Assembly (NCBI RefSeq): GCF_004798585.1
Contig: NZ_PPXQ01000015.1
Span: 100,806-164,805 of the forward strand
Length of the DNA: 64,000 nt
From: Massilia sp. Mn16-1_5
GTDB taxonomy: Bacteria; Pseudomonadota; Gammaproteobacteria; Burkholderiales; Burkholderiaceae_D
Direction of reading: 5' to 3'
In this document: piece by piece, positions 17,051-25,882 of the stretch
Numbering within the stretch: the first letter of the stretch is position 1
Layout: every line of letters starts with the position of its first letter
The notes under the pieces: model-generated
What the model was told of the DNA's origin: nothing
Database searches by the model: none
Seen by the model: only the letters and a program-made list of their open reading frames with translations
Position numbers and translations under genes: made by a program

Positions 17051-18571
17051 ATGGCAGAAATAACAGCCCAAATCCTGAATTTCCTCAAGGCCCTCGGCAA
17101 GTACCGGTGGCATGCAGTGACCATCGCCTGGCTGGTGGCACTGATTGGCTGGGCGATCGTGCTCCGCTTGCCGAACCAGTATGAAACCTCGGCCCGCGTC
17201 TACGTTGACACCCAGAGCATCCTGAAACCCCTGCTGTCGGGCATGACCACCCTGCCGAATCTCGACCAGCAGGTGATGTTCATGCGCCAGACCCTGATCA
17301 GCCGCCCGAACGTCGAAAAAGTGATGCGCGATACCGATCTCGACGTCAAGGCGGCAAGCACGGCCGAGAAGGAAGCGATGATCGACGATCTGACGAAGAA
17401 GATCAAAATCGCCGGCACGGAACGCGACGACATCTACACGATCAGCTACACCTCGACCGATCCAAAGCTGGGCAAGGACGTGGTCCAGTCGCTGCTGACG
17501 ATCTTCGTGGAAGGCAGCTTCGGCGGCAAGAAGCAGGAATCGGACAAGGCGGTCCAGTTCATCGACGACCAGATCAAGAGCTACGAAGAGAAGCTGGCCA
17601 CGGCCGAGAACGCCCTGAAGGAATTCAAGATCAAGAATATGGGCCTGCTGCCGCGCGAAGGCGGCGACTGGAGCGCCCGTGTCTCGGCCGCCAACGACTC
17701 GCTGAGCCAGGCACGCCTGGAACTGGCCGAAGCCGAACAGTCGCGCAACGCGATCCGCCGCCGCATGACCGGCGGTGGCAGCAAGGAAGGCGGCGGCATG
17801 GTCGATCCGGAACTCGAAGCCCGCATCGCCACCGCGCAGAAGAACCTGGACAACCTGCGCCTGCAATACACCGAGCAGCATCCGGACATCATCGCCACCA
17901 AGCGCCTGGTCGAGCAGCTGCAGGCGCAAAAGAAGGAAGAGATCAAGAAAGGCCGCCCGGACCCGGGCATCGCCGCCAGCCCGATGATGCAGCAGCTGAG
18001 CGTGTCGCTGTCGGATGCCGAATCGCGCGTTGCCGCCCTGCGTGCCCGCGTCGGCGAGTACCAGGCGCGCGTGACCACGCTGCGTAACCAGAGCCAGACG
18101 GCGCCGGAAGTCGAGGCCCAGCTGGTGCAGCTGAACCGCGACTACAACGTCAACCGCGAGAACTACCAGCAGCTGCTGCAGCGCCGTGAGCAGGCCAAGC
18201 TGTCCGGCGACCTGTCCTCGGCCACCGACATGCTGACTTTCCGCGTGGTCGAGCCGCCGATGGCCGCCACCAAGCCGAGCGGCCCGAACCGCGTGGCACT
18301 GTTCTCCGGCGTGTTCTTCCTGGCCCTGGCGGCCGGCCTGATCGGCGCCTTCCTGCTGAGCCAGGTGCGCCCGACCTTCCTCAGCCATGCCGCGCTGCGT
18401 GAAGTCACCGGCGTACCGGTGCTGGGATCGATCAACATGCACTGGACCGAAGGCCAGAAAGCCATGCGCAAGCGCCGTCTGCTCGGCGTGGGTGCCGCAG
18501 TGCTGCTGCTGGTCGGCGCCTATGGCGTCGGCGTAGCCACGATGCTGGCGCGCGCCAGCGCCAGCGCCTGA
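17051..18571 (+). CDS. XrtA-associated polysaccharide chain-length determinant (Wzz/Wzc N-domain)
   Basis: A 506-aa inner-membrane polysaccharide co-polymerase. The first membrane segment is near residues 24-44 (HAVTIAWLVALIGWAIVL), followed by the Wzz domain. A long periplasmic coiled coil rich in E/Q/R (~170-400) comes next, then a second membrane segment near 420-445 (VALFSGVFFLALAAGLIGAF) preceded by the PPMAATKPSGPNR proline motif. It controls chain length and couples to the tyrosine kinase that follows 40 bp later. The ATG at 17051 was chosen over an upstream in-frame ATG because the extension overlaps its ribosome-binding area. First gene of the long plus-strand EPS operon. Confidence 0.92.
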   Translation: MAEITAQILNFLKALGKYRWHAVTIAWLVALIGWAIVLRLPNQYETSARVYVDTQSILKPLLSGMTTLPNLDQQVMFMRQTLISRPNVEKVMRDTDLDVKAASTAEKEAMIDDLTKKIKIAGTERDDIYTISYTSTDPKLGKDVVQSLLTIFVEGSFGGKKQESDKAVQFIDDQIKSYEEKLATAENALKEFKIKNMGLLPREGGDWSARVSAANDSLSQARLELAEAEQSRNAIRRRMTGGGSKEGGGMVDPELEARIATAQKNLDNLRLQYTEQHPDIIATKRLVEQLQAQKKEEIKKGRPDPGIAASPMMQQLSVSLSDAESRVAALRARVGEYQARVTTLRNQSQTAPEVEAQLVQLNRDYNVNRENYQQLLQRREQAKLSGDLSSATDMLTFRVVEPPMAATKPSGPNRVALFSGVFFLALAAGLIGAFLLSQVRPTFLSHAALREVTGVPVLGSINMHWTEGQKAMRKRRLLGVGAAVLLLVGAYGVGVATMLARASASA

Positions 18572-18611
18572 CCGGCGCCGCGCGCCGTAACGGACAATAT
18601 TAGGAGCGAAC

Positions 18612-19634
18612 GTGAGCATTATCGAAAAAGCGGCCAGCCGCATTGACCACACCCGCGCAGCGGCACCCGCCCCTGCCGTCGTCGAACATGATGGCCAGAG
18701 CGTCGTCCTCGAAACGCAAGGCCTGGCGGCGCAAGCCCCGGCTCCCGCGGTGCAACCGGCAATCGCGCCAGTCGTGCCACCTGCCGACCAGCCGACGCCA
18801 GCCGCACCGGCGGCGCGTGTCGAGACCCCGCACACCGCCACGCCGGGCGTTGCGCCCCCACGTAGCGAAGCCCCGGCTGCCGCGCCACGCAAGACGGCAG
18901 CGAAGCCAGGCGTACGTAAAGTCGATCTCGATCTGGCACGCATGCGCGACGCCGGCATGGTCACCGCCGCCAGCGGCCGTACCAGCCTGCTGGAAGACTT
19001 CCGCGTCATCAAGCGCCCGCTGCTCAAGCGCGCCTTCAGCGAAGGCGCGCCGGGCCGCCCGAACAACCTGATCATGATCACCAGCTCGCTGCCGGGCGAA
19101 GGCAAGACGTATTGCGCGATCAACCTGGCCATGAGCATTGCCATGGAACTCGACCACACCGTGCTGCTGGTCGATGCCGACGTCGCCCGTCCGTCGGTGC
19201 TGCGCACTCTCGGCCTGCCGGCCCAGCGCGGCCTGATGGACATCCTCATCGACGACAAGCTCGATCTGTCGGACGTCATGCTGCGCACGAATGTCGATAC
19301 CCTGAGCATCCTGCCGGCCGGCACCAGCACGCCGCGCGCTACCGAACTGCTGGCCAGTTCGACCATGAGCAACCTGGTCAACGAAATCGCGCACCGCTAT
19401 CCGGACCGCGTCATCATTTTCGATTCGCCGCCGCTGCTGCTGACCAGCGAAGCGCGCGTGCTGGCCAGCCACATGGGCCAGATCGTGATGGTGGTCGAAG
19501 CCCAGGGCACGACCCAGCATGCGGTCAAGGAATCGCTGCGCCAGCTCGAGGGCTGCAGCAATGTCAATCTCATCTACAACAAGGCGCGGGACATCCCGGG
19601 GATCGAAGAGACGTATGACTATCACTACGGCTAA
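18612..19634 (+). CDS. XrtA-associated tyrosine autokinase (BY-kinase)
   Basis: A 340-aa cytoplasmic bacterial tyrosine kinase domain, separate from its membrane partner. A ~95-residue Ala/Pro-rich N-terminal linker is followed by the P-loop ATPase: Walker A SSLPGEGKT, Walker A' VLLVDADVARPS and Walker B VIIFDSPPLL. The C-terminus ends in a short tyrosine cluster (TYDYHYG), the expected autophosphorylation site. It acts with the preceding chain-length protein to drive polymerisation/export cycles. Its 3' end overlaps the next gene's start by 20 bp. Confidence 0.92.
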   Translation: MSIIEKAASRIDHTRAAAPAPAVVEHDGQSVVLETQGLAAQAPAPAVQPAIAPVVPPADQPTPAAPAARVETPHTATPGVAPPRSEAPAAAPRKTAAKPGVRKVDLDLARMRDAGMVTAASGRTSLLEDFRVIKRPLLKRAFSEGAPGRPNNLIMITSSLPGEGKTYCAINLAMSIAMELDHTVLLVDADVARPSVLRTLGLPAQRGLMDILIDDKLDLSDVMLRTNVDTLSILPAGTSTPRATELLASSTMSNLVNEIAHRYPDRVIIFDSPPLLLTSEARVLASHMGQIVMVVEAQGTTQHAVKESLRQLEGCSNVNLIYNKARDIPGIEETYDYHYG

Positions 19635-21174
19635 ACGAATTCCTGCGCGAATCCCTGCACGCCTGGCGCCACTGGCGGCGCTGCTGCTGGTAGCGCTGCC
19701 GGCCCAGGCCCAGTGGAACATCACTCCATCGCTGTCGCTGACCGAAACCTATTCGGACAATCCGACCCTGTCCAGCGACGCCAACAAGCGCGGCCAGTTC
19801 ATTACCGAAGTCATGCCGGCGATCCAGGTGTATGGCCAGAACACGCGCGTTCAGGTCAACGCCAGCGCGAGCGCCTCGCTCTACAACTACAGCGAAGGCA
19901 GGCCCACCAATGCCCGCCGCAGCAATGTCCAGTACAACGGCGCCGGCCGTCTGAAGGTCATCGACGAATTCATGTACGTCGACGCGCGCGCCAACGGCAG
20001 TTCGCGTGCCGTCTCGGCCTTCGGCCCGGACGATACGGGCACCAACCGCTTTACCAGGGAGAACCGCACCCAGCTGAACACCTGGAGCGTCAGCCCCTAC
20101 CTGGTCCGGCGTTTCGGCAACTTCGCCGCCGGGACCTTGCGCTACACGCATGACAGCGTGGAAGCCGACGATGCCCGTTTCGGCAAGAGCGACTCCGACG
20201 GCATCGCCTTCAACCTGAACAGCGGACGCGCCTGGCGCGACCTCGGCTGGAACCTGCGCTATACGCGCCAGGATGTCGACATGGAACGCTTCGGCGAATC
20301 CTCGTCGGAAAACGCCCTGGCCGGTCTGAGCTACCGCCTGCACCGTACCCTGCAGCTCACCGTCACGGGCGGTTACGACGTCTACGACTATGGCGACTTC
20401 GGCGGACGCACCTCCGGCGCCAGCTGGTCAGCCGGTTTCGCGTGGAACCCGACCGTGCGCACTGCCGTCCAGATGTCGGCCGGACGCCACTTCCTCGGCA
20501 ACACCGGCTCGCTGCTGGCCACGCACCGCAGCCGCCACACGGCCTGGCGCGCCAGTTATTCCGACTCGGTGACGACGACGCGCCGGGAATACGCGCAGGG
20601 CCAGGAAATCGATACCGCCTCGCTGCTCGACAGCCTGTTCGCGCTGACCTATCCGGACCCGGTGGCGCGGCGCCAGGCGGTCGACGACTACATCCGGCTG
20701 GCCGGCCTGCCGCCGGTCACCGGCGAGCAGATCAACTTCCTGACGAACCGCTACTTCCGCCAGAAGCTGGCGCAAGCCTCGGTCGCCTACAACATGCGCC
20801 AGCACGGCGCGGTGCTGACCCTGTTCGCCGACCAGCGCGTCGCACTGTCCTCGGGCACGGCCGACAGCGAGCTGCTCGGCAACCAGCTGTTCGACCTGAA
20901 CGACAACGTGCGCCAGGCCGGCGCCAGCGCCGCGTACAGCTACAAGATGAATGCGCGCACCAGCGCCACGGTCGCGCTGACGGCGACGCACTCCGAGTCC
21001 CGGAGCGCCAGCCTCAACCGCGACCAGCAGAACCTGCGCCTGAACCTGACGCGCCGTTTCAGCCGCAAGCTGCTCGGCGTCGTGGAACTGCGCCACGTGC
21101 GCGGCGAGCGCGGCTTCGACAATACGACTTACAAAGAAAACGCAATCAGCGCCACCATCACGGCCCAGCTCTAA
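19615..21174 (+). CDS. PEP-CTERM/exosortase-associated outer-membrane beta-barrel protein
   Basis: A 519-aa protein with a signal peptide (basic start, then LAALLLVALPAQAQ) and an all-beta body built from alternating aromatic/polar strands (LTETYSDNPTLSSDANKRGQF at the start, ending SATITAQL). This is the outer-membrane family found in nearly every exosortase-A EPS operon between the kinase and the ATPase. It probably forms the outer-membrane secretion channel complementary to the short Wza-like lipoprotein (inference). The start at 19615 lies inside the kinase 3' end and begins the signal peptide. Confidence 0.88.
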   Translation: MTITTAKRIPARIPARLAPLAALLLVALPAQAQWNITPSLSLTETYSDNPTLSSDANKRGQFITEVMPAIQVYGQNTRVQVNASASASLYNYSEGRPTNARRSNVQYNGAGRLKVIDEFMYVDARANGSSRAVSAFGPDDTGTNRFTRENRTQLNTWSVSPYLVRRFGNFAAGTLRYTHDSVEADDARFGKSDSDGIAFNLNSGRAWRDLGWNLRYTRQDVDMERFGESSSENALAGLSYRLHRTLQLTVTGGYDVYDYGDFGGRTSGASWSAGFAWNPTVRTAVQMSAGRHFLGNTGSLLATHRSRHTAWRASYSDSVTTTRREYAQGQEIDTASLLDSLFALTYPDPVARRQAVDDYIRLAGLPPVTGEQINFLTNRYFRQKLAQASVAYNMRQHGAVLTLFADQRVALSSGTADSELLGNQLFDLNDNVRQAGASAAYSYKMNARTSATVALTATHSESRSASLNRDQQNLRLNLTRRFSRKLLGVVELRHVRGERGFDNTTYKENAISATITAQL

Positions 21175-21187
21175 GCGGAGAGACACG

Positions 21188-22213
21188 ATGTACGAACAGT
21201 TCTATGGATTGACCGCCAAACCCTTCCAGCTGCGCCCGGACCCGCACTTCTTCTTCGGCAGCAAGGGCCACAAGCGCGCGATGGCCTATCTCGAATACGG
21301 CCTTTCGCAAGGCGAAGGTTTTATCGTCGTCACCGGCGAAGTCGGTGCGGGTAAAACCACCCTGGTACGCAACCTGTTTAATAAACTGCCGTCGGACCAG
21401 ATCGTCGCCGCCCACATCGTCAACACCCACCTCGATCCGGACGACACCCTGCGCATGGTGGTCTCGGCCTTCGGTTTGCCTTACGAAGGTGCGAGCAAGA
21501 CCGACCTGCTGACCCGTCTGGAACAGTTCCTGCACACGGTCGACCGCCAGGGCAAGCGCGCCCTGTTAGTCATCGACGAGGCGCAGAACCTGAACCCGAA
21601 GACGGTCGAGGAACTGCGCATGCTGTCGAACTTCCAGACCGACGACAAGTCGCTGCTGCAGACCTTCCTGCTCGGCCAGCCCGAGTTCCGCGGCACCCTG
21701 CACAGCCCCAGCATGCAGCAGCTGCGCCAGCGCGTCATCGCCAGCTACCACCTGGGACCGATGGATGCGCCGGAAACGCGCGCCTACATCGAGCACCGCC
21801 TGCACACGGTCGGCTGGAACGGCGACCCTTCCTTTGATGACGGCGCCCACGCCGCCATCTACGCCTACACCGGCGGCATCCCGCGCAAGACCAATACCCT
21901 GCTCGACCGCGTGCTGCTGATGGGCTACCTGGAAGAGCTGCACGCCTTCAACGAGGGCCACATCCAGACCGTGATCGCCGACCTCAGCGAAGAATTCCAG
22001 TTGCCGGACGTGATGGGCACGCCGGCCGCGAATGCCGTCGCCGGCCTCGACGACCCGCTGCTGGCCGAGCGCCGCGACAGCGTCGAAGTGCTCGACGAAC
22101 GCATGATGCGCCTCGAGAAATCGATCGTCTCGGTGCTGTCGATCCTCAAGAAGATCGTCGCCACGCCGCCGAACGGCGTCGCCGCCAACCAACACGTGGA
22201 TACCCAGGAATGA
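21188..22213 (+). CDS. XrtA/PEP-CTERM-associated AAA ATPase (ExeA-like)
   Basis: A 341-aa ATPase starting MYEQFYGLTAKPFQLRPDP, the hallmark of the ExeA/GspA-like family. It has Walker A TGEVGAGKTTL (~50-60) and Walker B LLVIDEAQNL (~121-130). A helical C-terminus carries a coiled stretch (ERRDSVEVLDERMMRLEKSIVS is the core area). ExeA relatives help assemble envelope secretion complexes. In this operon it is expected to help assemble the polysaccharide export system. The stop overlaps the next start (ATGA). Confidence 0.9.
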   Translation: MYEQFYGLTAKPFQLRPDPHFFFGSKGHKRAMAYLEYGLSQGEGFIVVTGEVGAGKTTLVRNLFNKLPSDQIVAAHIVNTHLDPDDTLRMVVSAFGLPYEGASKTDLLTRLEQFLHTVDRQGKRALLVIDEAQNLNPKTVEELRMLSNFQTDDKSLLQTFLLGQPEFRGTLHSPSMQQLRQRVIASYHLGPMDAPETRAYIEHRLHTVGWNGDPSFDDGAHAAIYAYTGGIPRKTNTLLDRVLLMGYLEELHAFNEGHIQTVIADLSEEFQLPDVMGTPAANAVAGLDDPLLAERRDSVEVLDERMMRLEKSIVSVLSILKKIVATPPNGVAANQHVDTQE

Positions 22214-23094
22214 AGATGCAGACTCCCGCAGCCCGGCCGCAGCGCCAGCCGGGCGAGCGTATTCGCAACGCGATGACCTGCGACGTCGAGGATTACTTCC
22301 AGGTCTCGGCCTTCGCCCCCTACATCAGCCGCGACAGCTGGCCGTCGCGCGAATGCCGCGTCGAAGCCAACGTCGAGCGCATCCTGGCGCTGTTCGACAA
22401 GAACGACGTCAAAGGCACCTTCTTCACGCTCGGCTGGATCGCGGAACGCTATCCGCAGATGGTGCGCCGCATCGTCGCCGCCGGCCATGAACTGGCCAGC
22501 CACGGCTACGGCCACCTGCGCGCCTCCGACCAGAGCCGCGCCGAATTCGACAACGACATCCGCAGCGCGAAAGCCTTGTTGGAAGATATCGGCGGCCAGC
22601 AGGTGCTCGGCTACCGCGCTCCGAGCTTCTCGATCGGCCACGGCAACCTGTGGGCGCTCGATGCGCTGACGGAAGCGGGCTATCGCTACAGCTCGAGCAT
22701 CTACCCGATCCAGCATGACCACTACGGCATGCCGGACGCGCCCCGTTTCGCCTTCTATCCGAACGGTCCGGACGGCCTGCTGGAGATCCCGATCACCACC
22801 GCGATGCTGGGCAATCGTAAACTGCCGGCCGGCGGCGGCGGCTACTTCCGCCTGCTGCCCTACGCGCTGTCGCGCTGGATGGTCAAGCGCGTCAACGAGA
22901 TGGACAAGGAGCCGGCGCTGTTTTACTTCCACCCGTGGGAAGTCGACCCGGGCCAGCCGCGTCCCGAAGGTCTCGGCGCCAAGGCGCGCTTCCGCCACTA
23001 CATCAACATCGAGCGCATGGAAGGGCGCATTGCCGCCCTCGCCCGCGATTTCGCGTGGGACCGGATGGACCGCATTTTCCTGAGCAAGCCATGA
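22210..23094 (+). CDS. XrtA-associated polysaccharide deacetylase (DUF3473 type)
   Basis: A 294-aa NodB-fold deacetylase. The first metal-binding Asp pair lies in MTCDVEDYFQ (Asp25/Asp28). The His motif is ELASHGYGH, and a later YRAPSFSIG segment forms the active-site wall. The C-terminal block FHPWEVDPGQPRP...FRHYINIERME is the DUF3473 extension typical of exosortase loci. It probably removes N-acetyl groups from sugar residues of the growing exopolysaccharide. It is translationally coupled on both sides: it overlaps the ATPase stop and the glycosyltransferase start by 4 bp each. Confidence 0.92.
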   Translation: MKMQTPAARPQRQPGERIRNAMTCDVEDYFQVSAFAPYISRDSWPSRECRVEANVERILALFDKNDVKGTFFTLGWIAERYPQMVRRIVAAGHELASHGYGHLRASDQSRAEFDNDIRSAKALLEDIGGQQVLGYRAPSFSIGHGNLWALDALTEAGYRYSSSIYPIQHDHYGMPDAPRFAFYPNGPDGLLEIPITTAMLGNRKLPAGGGGYFRLLPYALSRWMVKRVNEMDKEPALFYFHPWEVDPGQPRPEGLGAKARFRHYINIERMEGRIAALARDFAWDRMDRIFLSKP

Positions 23095-24338
23095 ATTCGA
23101 TCATCGAGGGCGCGCTGCAGCGCCAGCAGGCCGCGGCCTTTGAGGCGGCCAAGCCGGACCTGCTGCTGCTGGTGCACCGCATCCCCTACCCGCCGAACAA
23201 GGGCGACAAGATCCGCTCGTACAACCTGCTGAAGCACCTGGCAAGCAAGTACCGCGTCCACCTCGCCACGTTTGTGGACGACGCCGACGACTGGCAGCAT
23301 GTGCCGGCGGTCGAGGCGATGTGCGCCAGCAGCGTGTTCGTGAAGCTCGACCCGTTCAAGGGCAAGCTGCGCAGCGCGAAGGCGCTGGCCATGGGCAAGT
23401 CGCTGTCGATCGAGTACTACCGCGACGCCGAGATGAAACGCTGGATCGCGCGCACCATGCGCCAGAAGGGCATCGCGCGCGTGATGACCTTCTGCTCGGT
23501 GATGGCGCAATATGCGGAAGACTTCCCGGCCGCGCGCCGCGTCATCGACTTCTGCGACGTCGACTCCGACAAGTGGCGCCAGTACGCCGAAAAGAAGAAG
23601 TGGCCGATGAGCTGGGTGTACCGCCACGAGGCGAAGAGCCTGCTCGACTACGAGCGCAAGATCGCCGACACCTTCGACGCCTCGCTGTTCGTCTCCGAGC
23701 CCGAGGCCGAGCTGTTCCGCACCCTAGCGCCGGAAAACCGCAACAAGATCGGCCATTTCAGCAACGGCGTCGACACCGATTATTTCAGCCCCTTGCGCAG
23801 CTACGACGATCCGTTCGCGGCAGGAGAACAGGCGCTGGTCTTCACCGGCGCGATGGACTACTGGCCGAACATCGACGCGGTCAAATGGTTCGCCGAGCAC
23901 GTGCTGCCGCGCGTGCGCGCCGCCGTCCCAGGCGCGCGCTTCTACATCGTCGGCTCGCGCCCCGCGCCCGAGGTCCAGGCTTTGGCGGGTGACGCCATCG
24001 CCGTCACCGGCACCGTGCCCGACGTGCGTCCGTATCTGGCCCATTGCAGCGCCGCGGTCGCGCCGCTGCGCATCGCGCGCGGCATCCAGAACAAGGTGCT
24101 CGAGGCGATGGCGATGGGCCGTCCGGTCGTCGCATCCCAGCAGGCCTTCGAGGGCATCGACGCCACCCCGGGCCGCGAACTGATCGTGGCCGACGCGCCG
24201 GAACAGTACGCGGACAGCGTGATCGCCCTGCTGCGCAATCCGGATCCGGCCATGGGCCAGGCCGCGCGCGCCAGCGTCGAGCGCCGCTACAGCTGGTCGG
24301 CCCACCTGTCCCCGATCGAAACGAGGTTCGAATGCTGA
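23091..24338 (+). CDS. PEP-CTERM/EpsH1-system glycosyltransferase (GT4)
   Basis: A 415-aa GT-B-fold transferase of the exosortase-linked family. The N-terminal HRIPYPPNKGDKIRSYNLLKHL is characteristic. The C-terminal half holds the nucleotide-sugar site (FTGAMDYWPNIDAVKWF, then the VAPLRIARGIQNKVLEAMAMG E-x7-E-like region). It adds a sugar during assembly of the lipid-linked repeat. The start at 23091 overlaps the deacetylase stop; the stop overlaps xrtA. Confidence 0.9.
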   Translation: MNSIIEGALQRQQAAAFEAAKPDLLLLVHRIPYPPNKGDKIRSYNLLKHLASKYRVHLATFVDDADDWQHVPAVEAMCASSVFVKLDPFKGKLRSAKALAMGKSLSIEYYRDAEMKRWIARTMRQKGIARVMTFCSVMAQYAEDFPAARRVIDFCDVDSDKWRQYAEKKKWPMSWVYRHEAKSLLDYERKIADTFDASLFVSEPEAELFRTLAPENRNKIGHFSNGVDTDYFSPLRSYDDPFAAGEQALVFTGAMDYWPNIDAVKWFAEHVLPRVRAAVPGARFYIVGSRPAPEVQALAGDAIAVTGTVPDVRPYLAHCSAAVAPLRIARGIQNKVLEAMAMGRPVVASQQAFEGIDATPGRELIVADAPEQYADSVIALLRNPDPAMGQAARASVERRYSWSAHLSPIETRFEC

Positions 24339-25879
24339 TGAACGAACAGCCGGCCCTGCTTGGTGCCGGTCCGCAAGGCCTGTCGGTGCCCCGTATCGCC
24401 GTCATCGTCGGCGCCTTCGTGGCGCTGCTTCTGCTCTACTGGGGCACGGCCGCCTCGATGGTCTCGGTCTGGAACAGCTCCGAAACCTTCGCCCACGGCT
24501 ACGCCATCCTGCCGATCAGCCTCTGGCTGATCTGGCGCCGGCGCGAGGTCTTCAGCCGCATCCCGGCCGCACCCTGGTGGCCGGCGCTGGGCCTGCTCGC
24601 CCTGTGCGGCGCCGGCTGGCTGCTGGCGCGCGCGGGCGAAGTGCAGGTCGTGATGCAGTACGCCTTCGTTGCCATGTTCCCGGCCCTGGCCCTGGCGCTG
24701 CTGGGCCGCCAACTGGCCGGCGCGCTCGCCTTCCCGCTGCTGTTCCTGCTGTTCGCGGTGCCCTTCGGCGAAGTCTTCGTCCAGCCCCTGATCAACTTCA
24801 CGGCCGACTTCACGGTCGCCCTGGTGCGCGCCACCGGCATTCCGGTCCTGCGCAACGGCACCATGTTCGAACTCCCGACCGGCAACTGGTCGGTGGTCGA
24901 AGCTTGCAGCGGCGTGCGCTACCTGATTTCCTCCATCACCCTCGGCTGCCTGTATGCCTACCTCAGCTACCGCTCGCTGAAGCGCCGGGTGCTGTTCATC
25001 GGCCTGTCGATCATCGTGCCGATCATCGCCAACGGCTTGCGCGCCTACATGATCGTGATGATCGGCCACACCAGCGACATGGCGCTGGCGACCGGCGTTG
25101 ACCACCTGATCTACGGCTGGCTGTTCTTCGGCCTGGTGATGTTCATCATGTTCTGGATCGGCAGCTACTGGCGTGAGGACGAGGCCGTCCCCGCTCCCGC
25201 CGCTTCAGCCGCTGCCGCCCGCAGTGCTGCCGCCCTGCCCGTGCGTCCACTCACCGGCGTGGCGATCGCCGCCGTGCTGGTGTGCGCGCTGTGGCCGGCA
25301 CTGGGTGCCGTGAGCGACAAGGCGGCGCACAATCCGGCGCCCGTGCAGTTGACTGGCGCGCGCCTGGCGACGCCGGCCAGCGGCCCGGCGGCCTGGAATC
25401 CGGAATTCATGACGCCCGACGCCTCCCTGGCCGGCAAGTACATGGCCGCCGGCGCACCGGTGCACCTGAACGTGCTGTACTACCGCAACCAGGGACCCGA
25501 TAAACGCCTGATCAGCTCCGTCAACCGGGTCGACAACCGCAAGGCCGACTTCCGCCAGATCGGCTCGACCCTGCGCCAGGAAGACGTCCAGGGCCAGCCG
25601 CTGGCGGTGCGCGAAACCCGGGTCAAGGGTCCGGACGGCACCAACTACCTGGTCTGGCACTGGACCTGGGTCGACGGCGCCTTTACCGCCAACGACTACG
25701 TCGGCAAGCTGCGCCAGGCGCGCGCCAAGCTGATGATGCATGGCGACGACGGCGCCGCCGTGCTGGTCGCGACGCCGATCGGCGAGCAGCCCGAAAACGC
25801 GCGCGTGGTCTTGCGCAGCTTCCTGGCGGCGAACCTGGCGCCACTGCAGGCAAGCCTCGAGGCGGCACGGGGGCGCTAA
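24332..25879 (+). CDS. xrtA: Exosortase A fused to an EpsI domain
   Basis: A 515-aa fusion. The N-terminal half is the exosortase: about eight membrane helices with the catalytic set Cys192 (EACSG), Arg237 (NGLRAY) and His258 (GVDH), which carry out a sortase-like cut at PEP-CTERM signals. After a Pro/Ala linker (~285-300) another membrane segment and the periplasmic EpsI/DUF3485 domain follow (to 515). The fused arrangement is common in this group; in others EpsI is a separate gene. A second ATG at 24338 is equally possible. It overlaps the glycosyltransferase by 7 bp and is followed 3 bp later by another glycosyltransferase. Its protein substrate is encoded at 10.9 kb. Confidence 0.95.
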   Translation: MLMNEQPALLGAGPQGLSVPRIAVIVGAFVALLLLYWGTAASMVSVWNSSETFAHGYAILPISLWLIWRRREVFSRIPAAPWWPALGLLALCGAGWLLARAGEVQVVMQYAFVAMFPALALALLGRQLAGALAFPLLFLLFAVPFGEVFVQPLINFTADFTVALVRATGIPVLRNGTMFELPTGNWSVVEACSGVRYLISSITLGCLYAYLSYRSLKRRVLFIGLSIIVPIIANGLRAYMIVMIGHTSDMALATGVDHLIYGWLFFGLVMFIMFWIGSYWREDEAVPAPAASAAAARSAAALPVRPLTGVAIAAVLVCALWPALGAVSDKAAHNPAPVQLTGARLATPASGPAAWNPEFMTPDASLAGKYMAAGAPVHLNVLYYRNQGPDKRLISSVNRVDNRKADFRQIGSTLRQEDVQGQPLAVRETRVKGPDGTNYLVWHWTWVDGAFTANDYVGKLRQARAKLMMHGDDGAAVLVATPIGEQPENARVVLRSFLAANLAPLQASLEAARGR

Positions 25880-25882
25880 GGC

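Noticed and set aside
17006..19381. 791-aa minus-strand open frame opposite the chain-length and kinase genes
   Set aside because: Both plus-strand genes are complete with clear motifs; the antisense frame is compositional.
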